From Ceratodon purpureus (taxonomy: Eukaryota > Streptophyta > Bryopsida > Pseudoditrichales > Ditrichaceae), in assembly GCA_014871385.1 (NCBI GenBank), contig CM026426.1, positions 32,698,636 through 32,762,635 on the forward strand: a stretch of 64,000 nt of DNA, read 5' to 3'. Both the position numbers and the translations under genes were made by a program. The notes under the pieces were generated by a model. It saw only the letters and a list, made by a program, of their open reading frames with translations, made no database searches and was not told the DNA's origin. Every line of letters begins with the position of its first letter. The stretch's first letter is position 1. Below, one piece after another: positions 46,740-58,954 of the stretch.

Positions 46740-48020
46740 AATATCCACTTCAAATTCCTGTATGTTCAGTACTCCATCTGTGGGACTTTTTTGCTGTCAA
46801 TTCTTCGGTGATTTTTCTACAAGATCTTAAACATATGACATGTTTTCTATTTTCATTTTCAACCATCTAATTCAATGTTCATGGCTTCATGAAGGAAACA
46901 CATAACATGTGCCAATGTGATTATGAAATTCCTCATAAAAAATTTACAGGATTTCTGGACCCTATACAATGTTAAACCACTTTAGTCAAGAAGTTGATTC
47001 TTTCTTATTGTCATAGCATGAAACTAAAAACAATAACCATAACTTATAATTACAATTGATAACAACTAAATGTTCAAAAAATATACAGAACTATAATCAC
47101 TTTCGTCATTGCAGAAATATTAGCTGTAAATAAATCCACTGTGATGAATTTTCGGCTCTACCATTCATACTTAGAGAGGAGTAAATGAGGTCATACTAAC
47201 GTTGTTTTCATATAGTCAATGTCCGCCACCCATCTATTGAGGCCAGACTCATCCACACTGGATTCACTCGACGCCTATAATGCCAATGTTTATTAGCCAC
47301 AAGAAAAAACATAACATATTTCTATATAAGTGGAGGTACTCCGCTTCCCGCATGTTATACCAAGGAGTACAGTTACAGACAAGACATGAATAAACATCTA
47401 ACTGTTACGCATGTCCACAGACGCGGCCTACATATCATATCGGTAAAGGAAGCTAACTCTGGAACCAGAGATACAGTCCTCTGCGGCGCGCAAACACTCC
47501 ATGAGTTTCCCATTTCGGCCACCAACTCTTGTTTAGATTACCTTTAGTAGAGCTTGACTGAACAACTGGATTCACGGTGCGCAAACACTCTATGAGTTTC
47601 AAAACTTGCCGGTGCCTCGGAGGCTAAACCCACAGCTGCTCTCGTCCTCTTCAACGTCGCATTACGCACCTTTGGCATTTCGCCCCAGAATCGGTTGTTG
47701 TTGCCGACTGTTTCAAGCTAGGCTGCAGATTTACTTCCCCGATGTCGTACTCTACCCTTGCATACAGCACAGAATGGCGGAGACTGTATCACTATGCTAT
47801 GACGCCATCCAGAAACGAGCTGAAAAATAAGGAATGGCCTTCTCGTATGGAACTTACCTGCTGTAACGTGATGAGAATCTTGTACTTGTATCACTCAAAT
47901 GAAGAAGATTTGCTGCGTGGGAAGACGGAGAAATCTTTTATGAAGACAAGGACTCTGACATGGTATATCTTTGTTTCAGTAGTTCCATTATTGTATACGA
48001 ACTTTGAAATATTCCAGGAA
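46740..48020. other. 1.2-kb segment present only in copy 2
   Basis: Sequence downstream of gene B resumes matching copy 1 at about 48023 (CCTTGCTTCCTTTAT) after a gap that starts near 46720. The extra segment has a short direct repeat (GCGCAAACACTCxATGAGTTTC near 47486 and 47580) and an ORF at 47606-47830 without recognisable content. Its origin, insertion here or deletion in copy 1, is not clear. Confidence 0.5.
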
Positions 48021-48022
48021 GT

Positions 48023-48439
48023 TTTCTGACCTTGCTTCCTTTATATTTTGTGAAATTTGTTTTTTCTATAATTAATTACATAATCCTATGGAAGAATTAC
48101 TTGTTTGATCTAAAAACGTAACGCTGGAACATCATATCTAGATCCAACCCTAAACCAGATCTAACGGAATGTATGCATGACGTCATTATGACATCAGCCC
48201 TAATTTGTACCTCTTAAAAGAACGTAATAAATAGGAGCGATTTTAACCCTGAAATCCATGGAATTACACTCTTTTTTCTTAAAAATGTAACCAAAAAAAT
48301 GCCTTATTTTAGTATTTTCTCACGGTTATAGGGTACACTTTAGTATTGAAAATATGGTTAAAGGTCAATTCTCTGCTCTCCATTTTCTATTCTCCGCTCT
48401 CCGCTCGCCGCTCGCCGATTACATGCTCACTTTCCCCCA
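48023..48439 (+). repeat. Right terminus of the large element, copy 2
   Basis: Matches 10,775-11,170, including ATGACGTCATTATGACATC near 48178, a CTCCGCT/CTCGCCG run (48385-48417) and the terminal CTTTCCCCCA (48430-48439). The flank beyond differs from that of copy 1. Confidence 0.75.
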
Positions 48440-49260
48440 ATTGTTCATGCTCAGCCTCCGTTACCGGGCTACTCTTTGAGCTGCTCATGTGCCTCTTTGC
48501 TGAAGGGCTAATAATCACAGATATCTTTGGGCAACTTTTAATTTTGTGGGTATCAATAAGCATATATGTTTCAGGGTTATCTCCAGGTCGGTCATCAATT
48601 TTTCAGACATCTGACCATGGCATTAAGTTTGGTTGATATCAATGGGTGTCACTACAGATAAGTACAATTTGTCAATCACCGGATATGCATAGAATGTAAT
48701 CCAAAATTAGTCTGCCGGGTACAATGACGTGTCCGATCCGGTGGTTACTGTATCTGGACGCTTGTATGTGATGAATTCCGTAATTTGCGTAGCTTCATTC
48801 GTTCGGACAGTGCAGGGAAGGACAGCTTTATCCAATGTTTCCCGAATAATTCATTGATTTAGGGTTGCATAGTATTATTTCGATCGCACTTTATATTCTG
48901 TGAAATCCACACCTTTGACGGCATTGGACAATTGATGAGATTGTGTATCCATTACAATGTATACATGAAACTTTCGGATAATAGAAGGCATCAACTTTAT
49001 TAGAGTCAAGGAGCAAAACCGCGTTACAGATCCAGTAATTGTCCATGACAATTAGGAATAAAAAGAGACGAAGATTCTGAAACTAAACTTCTGTCAACAA
49101 AGGTGATAAAGTCAGTGTAGGTTCAAATCATGAACAACATCCCCTAGATCGAGCATACACGGGCATTTTTCTAAATGGTGAAATACAGCAGATGCATATC
49201 AAGTCCTACACATGCGAAACAGTACGTAGAGATCAGCACCTGTCAAAATGGACATAGAAA
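48440..49260. other. Intergenic sequence, nothing recognised
   Basis: No supported gene, RNA or repeat. Confidence 0.35.
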
Positions 49261-52127
49261 TTAACCCATCTTCTTATGAAGATATCTTGTGTCCCACTTG
49301 ATGTAGATATTAGAGCCTGTTGCCTTCACTACACAGTCGTCGGCTGTCTGGAAAGGCTGCCGATCTTCTATGTAAAGGAGTCTCTGGTTTGGGATGAAGA
49401 CGCGGTGTACTTGTACCATTTGCTCGCCGGGACCACATAAGTTGCCAAACTTTTGTGGCTTAGCCTTCCAACTTTCGCCAGTTTTTCCTTCGGCAATGGC
49501 GTGATTGCCGGCGTTGGGATGAGAGATATAGCAAAGCTTATTAACAACGATTGCGTCCCCACTAGTGCGGGGTGGAAATTTGAGGGCAGCGTTAAATGGA
49601 GGGTCCTGGCTAGTGGAATACGGGTCAATTGCTGAGTTCCCTCGTCTTGTTGACATTGCCACCGTTGCCTGGCTGCATTGAAAGAAGTCTTGGAGGGTGT
49701 GAACATAAGGTCGGAGCTCATGTCAACTCTGCTCTCCGGTGGTGACATTGGAATTAGACTTTGGGATTGCAATTTCAGGTTGTGATGCACTGCCATTCAC
49801 CGAGCCAGTCGCTAAAGAGTGGTCAGTAACATCAGTGCTCACTACTATCATGTCGGCGCTTAGGACCTGTCGGAGATGGAGATTGTTCCGTCGATTTGGG
49901 GTGAGCAATATCGTATCGACGCTCATCCATGACGGGTGAGATTCCGCACCCCGATCGACGTTGGTAATGACGAGATCAATGCCTTCATTGAATGAGTCTC
50001 GCTGCAAGAGAGGGTCTGCGGGGCAAACAGACTCTGCGGGATAATTAGCCTCCTCTCTTCTAGCTTGTATACCGATTTCACTTCCACCGCGTGCTACATG
50101 GACGTTCTCATGATTCTGTAGAGATCGGTGGGTTGTCCTGGATGGCTGCGGAGCCGAGGAATCCACAAGTCGCATGAGTATAACCTTGAAGTCACGCTAT
50201 GTGTTCAGTACCTCCTCGACCAGTGAAATGTTCGCCGTTACTTGGGTGGCGAGATCTCCGACGCGAGTCTCCAGCATACTAATGCGTTGGGTGTCCCCTT
50301 CCTGAACAGGCATAGAGTCGTCACGGGGATTGCTAGGTGGTTGTTCTCGTCGTCTGTATTCTGGTGTGGTATGTCGCTTCACAACATCACATGTAGGGAG
50401 CCAACATCATGAAATATTTAGTCCGTTCAATGCAAACAATTAACAAATGATGAGAATGGCGGGATAATTCACCAAGGGATTCATATTTCCGGAATCTCTT
50501 TGCATAGGCAAATCCTGTGCGGTTCCCATTGTCAAAGTGCCTATGGCACTACTAGTCTGTGGGAATGTATTTCCTCAGTCCACGGTGTTCTGTGTAGGCA
50601 GTGACAAAGAGCTTGGGAATGTGCCGTCATGCATTGGAGGGCGACCATCGAAGCTATGATCACGAGTTTGCAATTTAGCATAATTAGTAACTCATGAATT
50701 TCAGTAGGACGAGCACATGCCAAATGGTTGTAAAGAGAGTAAAGAAAAAGCAGTTGAGATCATACCAGATCATAAGGCTCGGGTGAAGATTGTGGCCCTT
50801 TACCACCGTTACTGCTTGATTTTTGCGACCCAAGAGCTCGGAGGGCTATCATTTGCTCAGATTCTTGTTTACCTGCCACACTTAGCCAATAGCGCCGCAA
50901 TGTTGCAAATGCCTCATTAGGGCATTTCTCATGCTGCGCACCTTCTTTGGCAAAAAAATACCCTTTCCACTCCAAGCGATCATTCTTAATAGCGCTTTTC
51001 AGGAACTTGGACAAGTAGTTACACGCAAAGGGAAATCATATGTGAATATATCGTCTAGCGCCCTATATACTTTGTTCACCAAGTTCCACCATGTACTCTT
51101 TTTTCCTCTATAGCTTCTGATTGTTTGGTCCATGCTCTGCCTAGCAATCAATCTAACTTATCGATGCCAAGCACTTCTGAGTCCTATTGGCTTACCTGTT
51201 GTGGTAGTTGGTACATGGATTGTTGGTGAGCAACCTTTTGCATGTGCATTAGCCATCTTAGCTAGATACAATTTTGAATAATCTTGCTGAACCTGCCTTT
51301 GTTTGTTGGACTCTTCAGGGTAGCATCGCAGTGTGTCATCAGCAAAGCGCGATTGATTCTGTCTTTGATTTGGTATGTCTAGCACCTTGTTGCTAGTGGA
51401 AGCTGCTCTGATTGAGGAAAGGTGCTGACGGGACGTAGGCAAAGGTTGGATTGAATCTACTGGATACAAGGATATATGAGCTCGTCTCGGCCCCCCCAGA
51501 TCTGGGCTCCAATGCATAGATGAAGTACTTGTACCCCGGTAAACTGGTCCATTATTGTGGCGCCCAATTTGATCGCGAGCTCTATCATATGAGGTATCAC
51601 CTGAACGCCATCCATCCCTATACGCAATCTGCATTGCGGAATTCATCTTTAGGGAAAAAGTTTATCTATGAAGCAGAATCAAGTATGATTTGACTTGGCG
51701 TTGTTAGATTATACACGTTCTTACTATTCGGATACTGTCAGGTCATATGACCAAATATGCAGACAACAAATTTGACTGGTACAGAATGCCTAGTTTGAAA
51801 CTAAAACTCAACTAGGATCATAATGCAACAGAGATTTGGCATCCTCGATGAGCTTAACTGAGAGCTGGATGCGATCGATATAGAGATCCCAAGACCGAGG
51901 TCCCCTTCGTGCAATGCGCGAGCTGGAAAAAATGAAGCGTTGTTGCTAAAGTAACAGGCCATCGCAATAAAATCAGTCTTGCGAGGAGGTAACATAATGG
52001 TGTAGTGAACAGATTTCAAGGACAAGGTGTTGGAATCCGATATATCATTACCTGACTCACTATCTATTGATGTAGTATAAAGGGCAGATGAATCAAAAGA
52101 CCCGGAAAGGGTCCCGAGGTGCGCCAT
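49261..52127 (-). CDS. Multi-exon hypothetical gene or pseudogene, minus strand
   Basis: Open blocks on the minus strand are 52127-51801 (MAHLGTLSGSF), 51646-51190 (ending ACAACAG|GTAAGC), about 51140-50780, 50382-50197 (short coiled coil), 50175-49723 and 49662-49261 (stop). Block 3 starts in one frame (TWWNLVNKVYRALDD) and continues one base out of frame (YLSKFLKSAIKNDRLEWKG), so there is an apparent frameshift at about 51015. The last blocks contain ordinary-looking sequence (LLYIEDRQPFQTADDCVVK). I recognise no domain. Exon order and phases are only partly verified; an element-encoded protein is as likely as a nuclear gene. Confidence 0.4.
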
Positions 52128-53467
52128 TAGGGCTGCAGCGTGATCTTTTCTTGAAGTCGACCTAGGAAACTAGGATTCGGGAGATTGAGCGTTTGCTTCA
52201 CAGGAGAAGGTGGAGGACGTGTAAGTGGCAAAATTAGGGTTTCTCTGGATAGACGTCACCAACTCGCAAACCAACCGGCCTATTCCATTCAACGTGCGCT
52301 CCTACCACCGCAAGTCCACAGAGCCACCATTCACGCGCATGAAATGATTGTCCTTTTTCCGAATTTCTTAATACAGCAGGGAAGATTTGAAGAATCAAGT
52401 ATGTGCATGATGTTGATATTTCATGAGGCGGCGTGGCTGCGTAAGGCAGCTATTCAGCCATTGAAGTCCCCCCCATATATAGGGTCACCTAGCCGATCCG
52501 CTATCAGCTCCAGTTTATCACTAGCGGATTGATAAATCGTGCATGAGTATATTAAAAGACTCGGAGATGCCCCATGAATGCCAAGGCCTGCGAAGTGGAC
52601 ATTTGTTCGTTATCCTTCCATTATAATTAGAGGACACATTCCATTGTCAAACATGCGATAGAGTAGTTACCTCCGAAATAGGTGCAACATGGGCCTCGCT
52701 ACATCGACGCTGTTAAAAGGATTGGGTGCAATTGGGAGAAGACCTGCTTAAGTTTGATTGGAACTGATGGCAACCTGCTAATACACAACACGACGACGGT
52801 TGATGATATTTTTCATCCACTCTGTTACAACGTCAATGAGGTTTGAAAACCGAACGCGACCACTACTTCGCATTTCAAAGTGCGTCCTCTACGAACCAGA
52901 AGAGGGTAGGTATAAGCTCTTAAGGTTAATGGTTACTCAACAATCAGAGGGGGAGATTCCTCGGAGACTCAACCAAAGCTAATTAATGCATCTGTTCAAA
53001 TGTAGAGGACGTGAACAACGCTGAGCAGTGTTTTTAACCGAATCAATATAGAGCAAACGCTTCAGACAATGTCTCGTTCATGTTGATCACGTTTGCTCAG
53101 AGGGGTTTGTGAGGTGTTTGCTTGAGTTTCTAATCGGTAGCTTCGCATTATACTTACGGGAGGACAGCATTTGCGAAATGGACATCAGAATTACATTAGC
53201 TAGATTAGTTGTATCAGTTACGATATGAAGAATTAAAGGAAGGTGCAGCATCAGTTTTTGTAGATGCGTTCAGGGTCCTGATTGACTGACAAGGTACAAG
53301 ACGTACATTCCAAAATTGCATGGTCTATTTATGTTGTACTGTTGTTTTGGTGAGAGGTAGAGAAATTTGGTTGCGGAGGTGTTTTCCTTCAGCTGTTATA
53401 CGCACATTAGTACCAAATTGTGCCTACGGTTTTTTAAATAAAACGTACCATTAAAAACAGTGGCAGT
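52128..53467. other. Intergenic sequence, nothing recognised
   Basis: Only short frames with no recognisable content. Confidence 0.35.
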
Positions 53468-53509
53468 GTGAACAGAGTTGAGCGTAGCCTGCCCAATACA
53501 GAGCAGAGG

Positions 53510-53929
53510 ATGGATCCTCTCTTCTCCATGCCGGTTTGGAATTTTGGGGACCTTGATGACAAGCTTGATGAAGTAAGCAAGTTGTTCGGCATGGGACAGA
53601 CATTGATAGGCAACGGCAACGCAACATCTGCGACGGTGGAATCGACTACAACAAAGGAATTTCAGCCCCTTGACAAGAGTTTGACGTCCAATTCGGAGGA
53701 GGAGTCTCTGACTGCCCTCACCCCAACGGATATGTACGAACACCTCCCGTGGCTTGCACTGTTTGCTCTGAGTGAGATAATGAATCTGCAGACGTACCTC
53801 CTAACAGCGCTCTTCACTTACGTCTTCATCGGAGTACCACCTTCAAGCTCTGTCGCTTTTATCTCCGCGACGTGGGAGATCATTTTCGCGGCTTTGCTAA
53901 GGCTACAGGCTACAGACTACAGGGTGTAA
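53510..53929 (+). CDS. Small hypothetical ORF
   Basis: ATG at 53510 (MDPLFSMPVWNF), 139 codons. The first two thirds are polar. The last third is hydrophobic (ALFALSEIMNLQTYLLTALF) and could span a membrane. It overlaps the start of a region rich in AGTACTTT words. No homologue is recognised, so real coding is uncertain. Confidence 0.25.
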   Translation: MDPLFSMPVWNFGDLDDKLDEVSKLFGMGQTLIGNGNATSATVESTTTKEFQPLDKSLTSNSEEESLTALTPTDMYEHLPWLALFALSEIMNLQTYLLTALFTYVFIGVPPSSSVAFISATWEIIFAALLRLQATDYRV

Positions 53930-53939
53930 GCACACTACG

Positions 53940-54540
53940 CCTCCCTAAAAAGTATGTCAGAAAAGTACTTTTCAGGATATTCCCGGTAGAAAGTACTCTG
54001 TTTTCTCAAGTAAAAACTGTGCAAATGCATTTCCCATTACAGAATATGATTGGAACATTGCTTAGCATTGTTATTGTATTTCCAAGATCACAAAAAAAGT
54101 CGCATGAAGTAATAAAAGTAGTACTTTTCCCAAATTTAAAAGTATGTCAGATTGTCGAAAATTCTACAAAGTACAAATTTGTGCTTAGTTAGATGTTCTT
54201 TTTTGCTGTAATATTGTAACAGGGAATAGGACTCATAAATGGCTACGGACCCCACTTGAAAAAACTAGGAGAAGCTGAAGATCCATGGAAATATTTGCTG
54301 CCTTTTGTCTTTTTTTTTGCAGCCTTAAATTCCTAAAATATAAGGATCTTTTGTGATTTTCCTACGTAGAAGGCTTTCTAGACGTGTGCCCCATGTTGGC
54401 TAACGGTCGATTCATTCTTATCAGTTGTTTTATTAGACATTAAGAATTGATGCGGCCGCCACCAAGAGTAGTTGAAAATGTACTTCCAAAATGAAAAGTA
54501 CTTAGAGTACTTTTCTGCAAGATTCTGGACTGTCGGATTA
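53940..54540. repeat. AGTACTTT-rich region upstream of the DDE gene
   Basis: Words such as AAAAGTACTTTTC, AGAAAGTACTC, AAGTAGTACTTTTCC and AAAAGTACTTAGAGTACTTTT recur. Similar words appear in the introns of the gene that follows. They could be subterminal transposase-binding repeats; this is inference. Confidence 0.4.
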
Positions 54541-55496
54541 CAATGGGCTCACATCTCAGCCGTACGCGTTGTTGATAAGGTCCGATATAAGTGGATCTAT
54601 CCGGTTTCGAATGCAGGTGGATCTTCTGTTAGTTTAAGGGATGGATGGATTTCACTAGAATCTGTCCATCTACAATTGGTTTCTCTTGTATGCACCTAGA
54701 GTGCATGCAAGGGTTTTGAACGTCGACTTAAGTTGTTTTTCGGAGTTGCAAGGACTCTAAGCTGCGGCGCAGCCATCGCCAGGGTTTGCTACACAAATGT
54801 CTGGGGAAGGGCATCTTCCGAACACCACACTAGTTCAGTCCCTCATAACATCCTGGGTTGCTCAGAAAATTGTGCACAGCCTGTGTGATGAGCTAAACCT
54901 TCTTCCTGGTCCCCACTGTCGTCAAACTGTGCTTGAGAAGGTTCTTCGCCACAGTCTTGTTTGGCCTTTGTTACCTTACTATTATCCTCGGGATTTAGAA
55001 GCAAAGAGTATTCATTATATTATTCAAAGTTATAGAGCAGAGTTACAGTCCGTGTCTATACCGTTTTCAAACAACATGTTGTCTAGAAAAGGTGCTCTTT
55101 TGGATGCTGCTGTAAGTGGGAATGTTGGGGGTGTTAGGGCGATTGCACGTGTCTTAGGAACCAAGACAGATAATATACAAGCTGCCTTGGAAAGGAGAGA
55201 AGAATATGAGGCGGGGGCTGCCCAATTTGCACCCCGTTGCTGGCAAAAACGCACAGATGGATCAACAGAGTATTGTCTTGCTACTGTTCAAGCTTCGTGG
55301 CACAGTCAAACTAGAGTAAGTCCAAACAGAAAGGGCGTCGTGAACAAGGGCGGTGGGCTGAAGAGAGGAGGAGAGACACATCCAAAGCACTATTTGACAG
55401 TCACGCACGTATGTCTTCAATACTTTGCATGAAAACCATCTTGTATTGCTTGTACACAGCAATCCTACTGTACAATGTTGCTATTACTTGATGTAC

Positions 55497-55549
55497 TTCG
55501 ACACCGTTAGTATTTCACATACTGGCAAAGAAGTACTAACGGTGTCGAA
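55497..55549. repeat. Perfect hairpin, 16-bp arms, 21-nt loop
   Basis: TTCGACACCGTTAGTA at 55497-55512 pairs exactly with 55534-55549. It lies in the first intron of the DDE-type gene. Confidence 0.85.
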
Positions 55550-55690
55550 AATTCTCCCCTATGTTACTCTTTTTATTTCAAAGTGCAAAAAGTATTTTCC
55601 TTAATGAAAACACTAGAGTACTCTTACTGTCACATGTACTACTTCTTATATTATGTGTACTTTGAAATTACTTTTTGTACGAATGGATTT

Positions 55691-56429
55691 GGGGGGAAGC
55701 ATGATAAAGTGTACAACAAAGTGACACATGTGATCATTTGGAAGTGATTATGAAGTGTGCTGTTTTTCAAAGCTCAAATCTGATTTTGAGCATTTTGGTG
55801 TAGTTTTTGAGCATTTTAGTCACGTTTTTGGGTATCACAAGGTATCTTACATATATCTTCATGAAGAAAAGAACTTCAATTGAAACTTAATTTGACCACT
55901 AGTTCTAAATCATGAAAATGAACTTTTTCAATGTCTTAATTTCTTCATTTAGGGCCCTCTATTGTCTTTAGAGGATGTTTTTTTCAATTTAGAAAACAAT
56001 GTTCGGTGAAAAAATACTCACAAAAAGTACCGCGGAAGTGACCCTCCTAAATAACATCCTTGCGGTACTTTTGGAACCCTAAACCAATTGATGAGTATAT
56101 GAATTGACTATTTTAGAATACTTCTTAAACATACAGAGGGCCCTACGTCATCAAAAGTGATTTTTAGATAGTTTTTGATTCTTTTATAGCCACTTTTCCA
56201 AATTATTGCATTCACTTTCCTTGGGTTTGAAGCCCTCATACAATAACTTTAAAGTGTCTACTTTGCACGAAACTTTTCCAACTTATACAAAAACAAGTTG
56301 AAAATCTATATTAGCAAAAAAATTGACTTCAATTACATCTTTCCATCACTTTTGTGCAGTTTTTGCAAAAGGGCTGAAATTGACAAATAGATAAGCACTT
56401 TTCGTGTACACTTTATCATGCTTCCCCCC
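55691..56429. mobile_element. Non-autonomous inverted-repeat element, 739 bp, in the first intron of the DDE gene
   Basis: Perfect 24-bp terminal inverted repeats start GGGGGGAAGCATGATAAAGT and end GTAC. ATTT lies on both sides (55687-55690 and 56430-56433). The interior is AT-rich and non-coding, with GAGCATTTTxGT words. It sits within an intron, so it does not break the reading frame. Confidence 0.8.
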
Positions 56430-58954
56430 ATTTATATAATTTGTATTATTATGATTTAGGGTACAATCCGCATGTAGTTTTCATAATCTACGTAGTACTT
56501 GATGGAGGTGGTGTTGTATATTGTACTACTTAATATTTTGTGTATGTACATTTACTTAGTACTTTTTAAAAGGCAGGGTACTCGTGGTATTCATGTTATT
56601 GCCGAAGATGTATTTATTGGTACTCTGTGAATGTACTTTCAGTTTTCGATGTACTTCTAGGTTCAGATTGTTCAGATTTGTAGTACTAATAATACTTTCT
56701 TATGTATGTGGGTTACAGACGACGTTCTTTTTGCAGTTCAAAGAGGCTCATCCAGAGTGTAAGATCGGACAACGTAGATTTGAGAATCTGAAACCATGGT
56801 ATGTGAAACCTATCAGGGACCGTAATGTGTGCTGCTGTATCTACCATGTAGAAATGGATCTTATGAGGGTAGGACAGAACACCTTACGGGAGGAGAAGAG
56901 GGGTCTGCATGCACAAAAAGATTGCTCTTGTGAATGTGACGTTTGTTCTGCTTCTGTGGAGACTGCAACGGGGGAGGGTATAGGCTGTGATGATCATCAT
57001 AGAGTATACAAGAGGATCACTCATTTGTGGGAAGCTTGTCTCTGCAAGAAGCCAGAGTTCAATGAATGGCACAAGCTCTCTTGTCTAATGGGTGATTGTG
57101 AAGAATGTGGCGTAGATACTCTTGGTTTTTGCCCACAGGAGATGTCTTCACTAGAGGAACCTAAACTAAGGTGGAAACACTTCTCGTATGTTACTATTGG
57201 CACTGACCGTGAGACAAGGAAGGCAAAGAAAAGGCTGCAGGAGGTATATGAAGAGACTAGTTCTTTGGAGTTTGTTGCTTACCTAAAACCCAAAGTTCAA
57301 GCCTTTATCAAGCATAATTTTTTGCCAATTGGCAGGATTGGCAGTGCAAGGAAATGATGGAAGGTTTGCTCGAGGGAGTTATAGTTTCCCACATCGATTT
57401 TGCAGAGAACTATGAATTCGAGATTCAAAACAAAGTTCAGAGCATGTACTATATGTCGGAGTATGTGTCTTTGTTGGTCCATATCACTTTGCAGAGAGTC
57501 CGTGATGTGAGTGGTGATTTGATCACCATAAAACATACACACTACTATATTTCGGATGACAAGAAACATGACAGTTTGTTCGTTCAGCATTGTCTTATGC
57601 TACACTGGAGGTGGTTGATTGCTAACGGGGAAAAACCAAGGGAGCATTGGGTATTCTCTGATGGCTATGCAGGTCAGTTTAAGGGGGCTACAGCAATGTA
57701 TTTTGTTGCTAGGTATCCCAATCTCACAAGAGGGTGCTCTATGATCAAGAACTTTTTTGCAACTGGACATGGGAAAGGTACTTGTTAATCTGTACTTCTT
57801 TGAGTGAAGTTCCCATACTTTTGAACTTTTATTACTAGAGCGTATGTACTTATGTACTTCTTGAGTGGAGATAGTGTACTTATGTACTTGTATGAGTAAA
57901 GCAGAATCTTTATTACGGGATGGGGATGATGTGCTAAGCAGTGAATATTGTTTTACTGAACATTATTGGATGCAATTGTAGGTGAATGGGATGGTGCAGG
58001 AGCCGTAGTGAAGCGTGCTTTATGTATCAAACAGATTCGAAACGCTAAGAGGCAGCTGCAAAACGCAGTCCAATGTGTAGAGTTCTTACAGCAGGGCTTC
58101 TCTAATAGAGCCCCTTCTTCGTATGCAGGGACCAACATCAGAGATATTCACCATACCTTTTGGCACGTAGATGAGAACGAGATCAGTAGGGAGTCATCGA
58201 TGGCGTGTCACACTATTGCAGGCTCAAGATCTCTCCATTCCATTATGGGGAATTCCACCATCAATAAGACATGTTTGCTGGTTAGACCTTTGTCCTATTT
58301 CTGTGCATCGTGTATAGATAAAGATTGGGAGAATTGTGAACAAACAGCTCATGTCCTTGGGTGGAGGGCAGTACAAATCCAGCCTAGAGCACCTTCAGAG
58401 GACCTGGAGACCCTGGATGACGACCCAGCCGAGCAGGTATTGTTGTATAATAGCATTGCAGTTGTAATGTTTTGTTTTTACATCCCATTGAGGTTTTTTG
58501 AATTCAGAACCTTACTGCACACATGATCAATAATCTAAGGTTCTGAATCTATTGATTTATTCAGGTTCACCATGGAGAGAGGCTAGACGACATCGTTGAC
58601 ATTGGTGACAATTTTGTGGTTCCAGCTGAACAACCAAATGAAGAGGGTGTTGACTTCTATATCTTGCAATGCCAACGACGAAAGTATAAACTAGAGGCTC
58701 ATCTTGCGTGTCCTTGGGGTGCCAAATTTGAAGCAGGGGATTTTGTCATTGAAGGCACATATTACAAAAACTCTGGCCGGGGTGAATACACATACACATA
58801 TCTTGAAAAATCTGTCGTAGCTCATGTTTCATCGCACCTGGTTCTAGCCTGCAAGTTCCAAATGGAACTTGCCCCATATTGCCTGAAAGGTGGGGATCCA
58901 GTTTATAAGATCTCCTCAGAAGTAGTCGATGTTGTGAGACACGCTTTAGCATAG

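Larger units (their letters stand above)
54797..58954 (+). pseudogene. DDE-type transposase-like gene, 4 exons, one frameshift
   Basis: Exons are 54797-55408 (ATG start), 56737-57777, 57982-58436 and 58565-58954 (stop), with phases agreeing, about 833 residues. The first intron (1.33 kb) holds a MITE. Exon 2 has a Cys-rich stretch (CSCECDVC, CEECGVD), the first acidic motif SHIDFAENYE and the second VFSDGYAGQFKG. Across the next intron it reads GHGKG..DGAGAVVKR. This set of motifs matches a widespread but, to me, unnamed eukaryotic transposase-like family also seen in invertebrates. The exon 2 frame breaks at a T6 run (57313-57318): downstream coding (WQCKEMMEG) is in the other frame, consistent with loss of one T. 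The C-terminal exon is intact. Confidence 0.7.
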
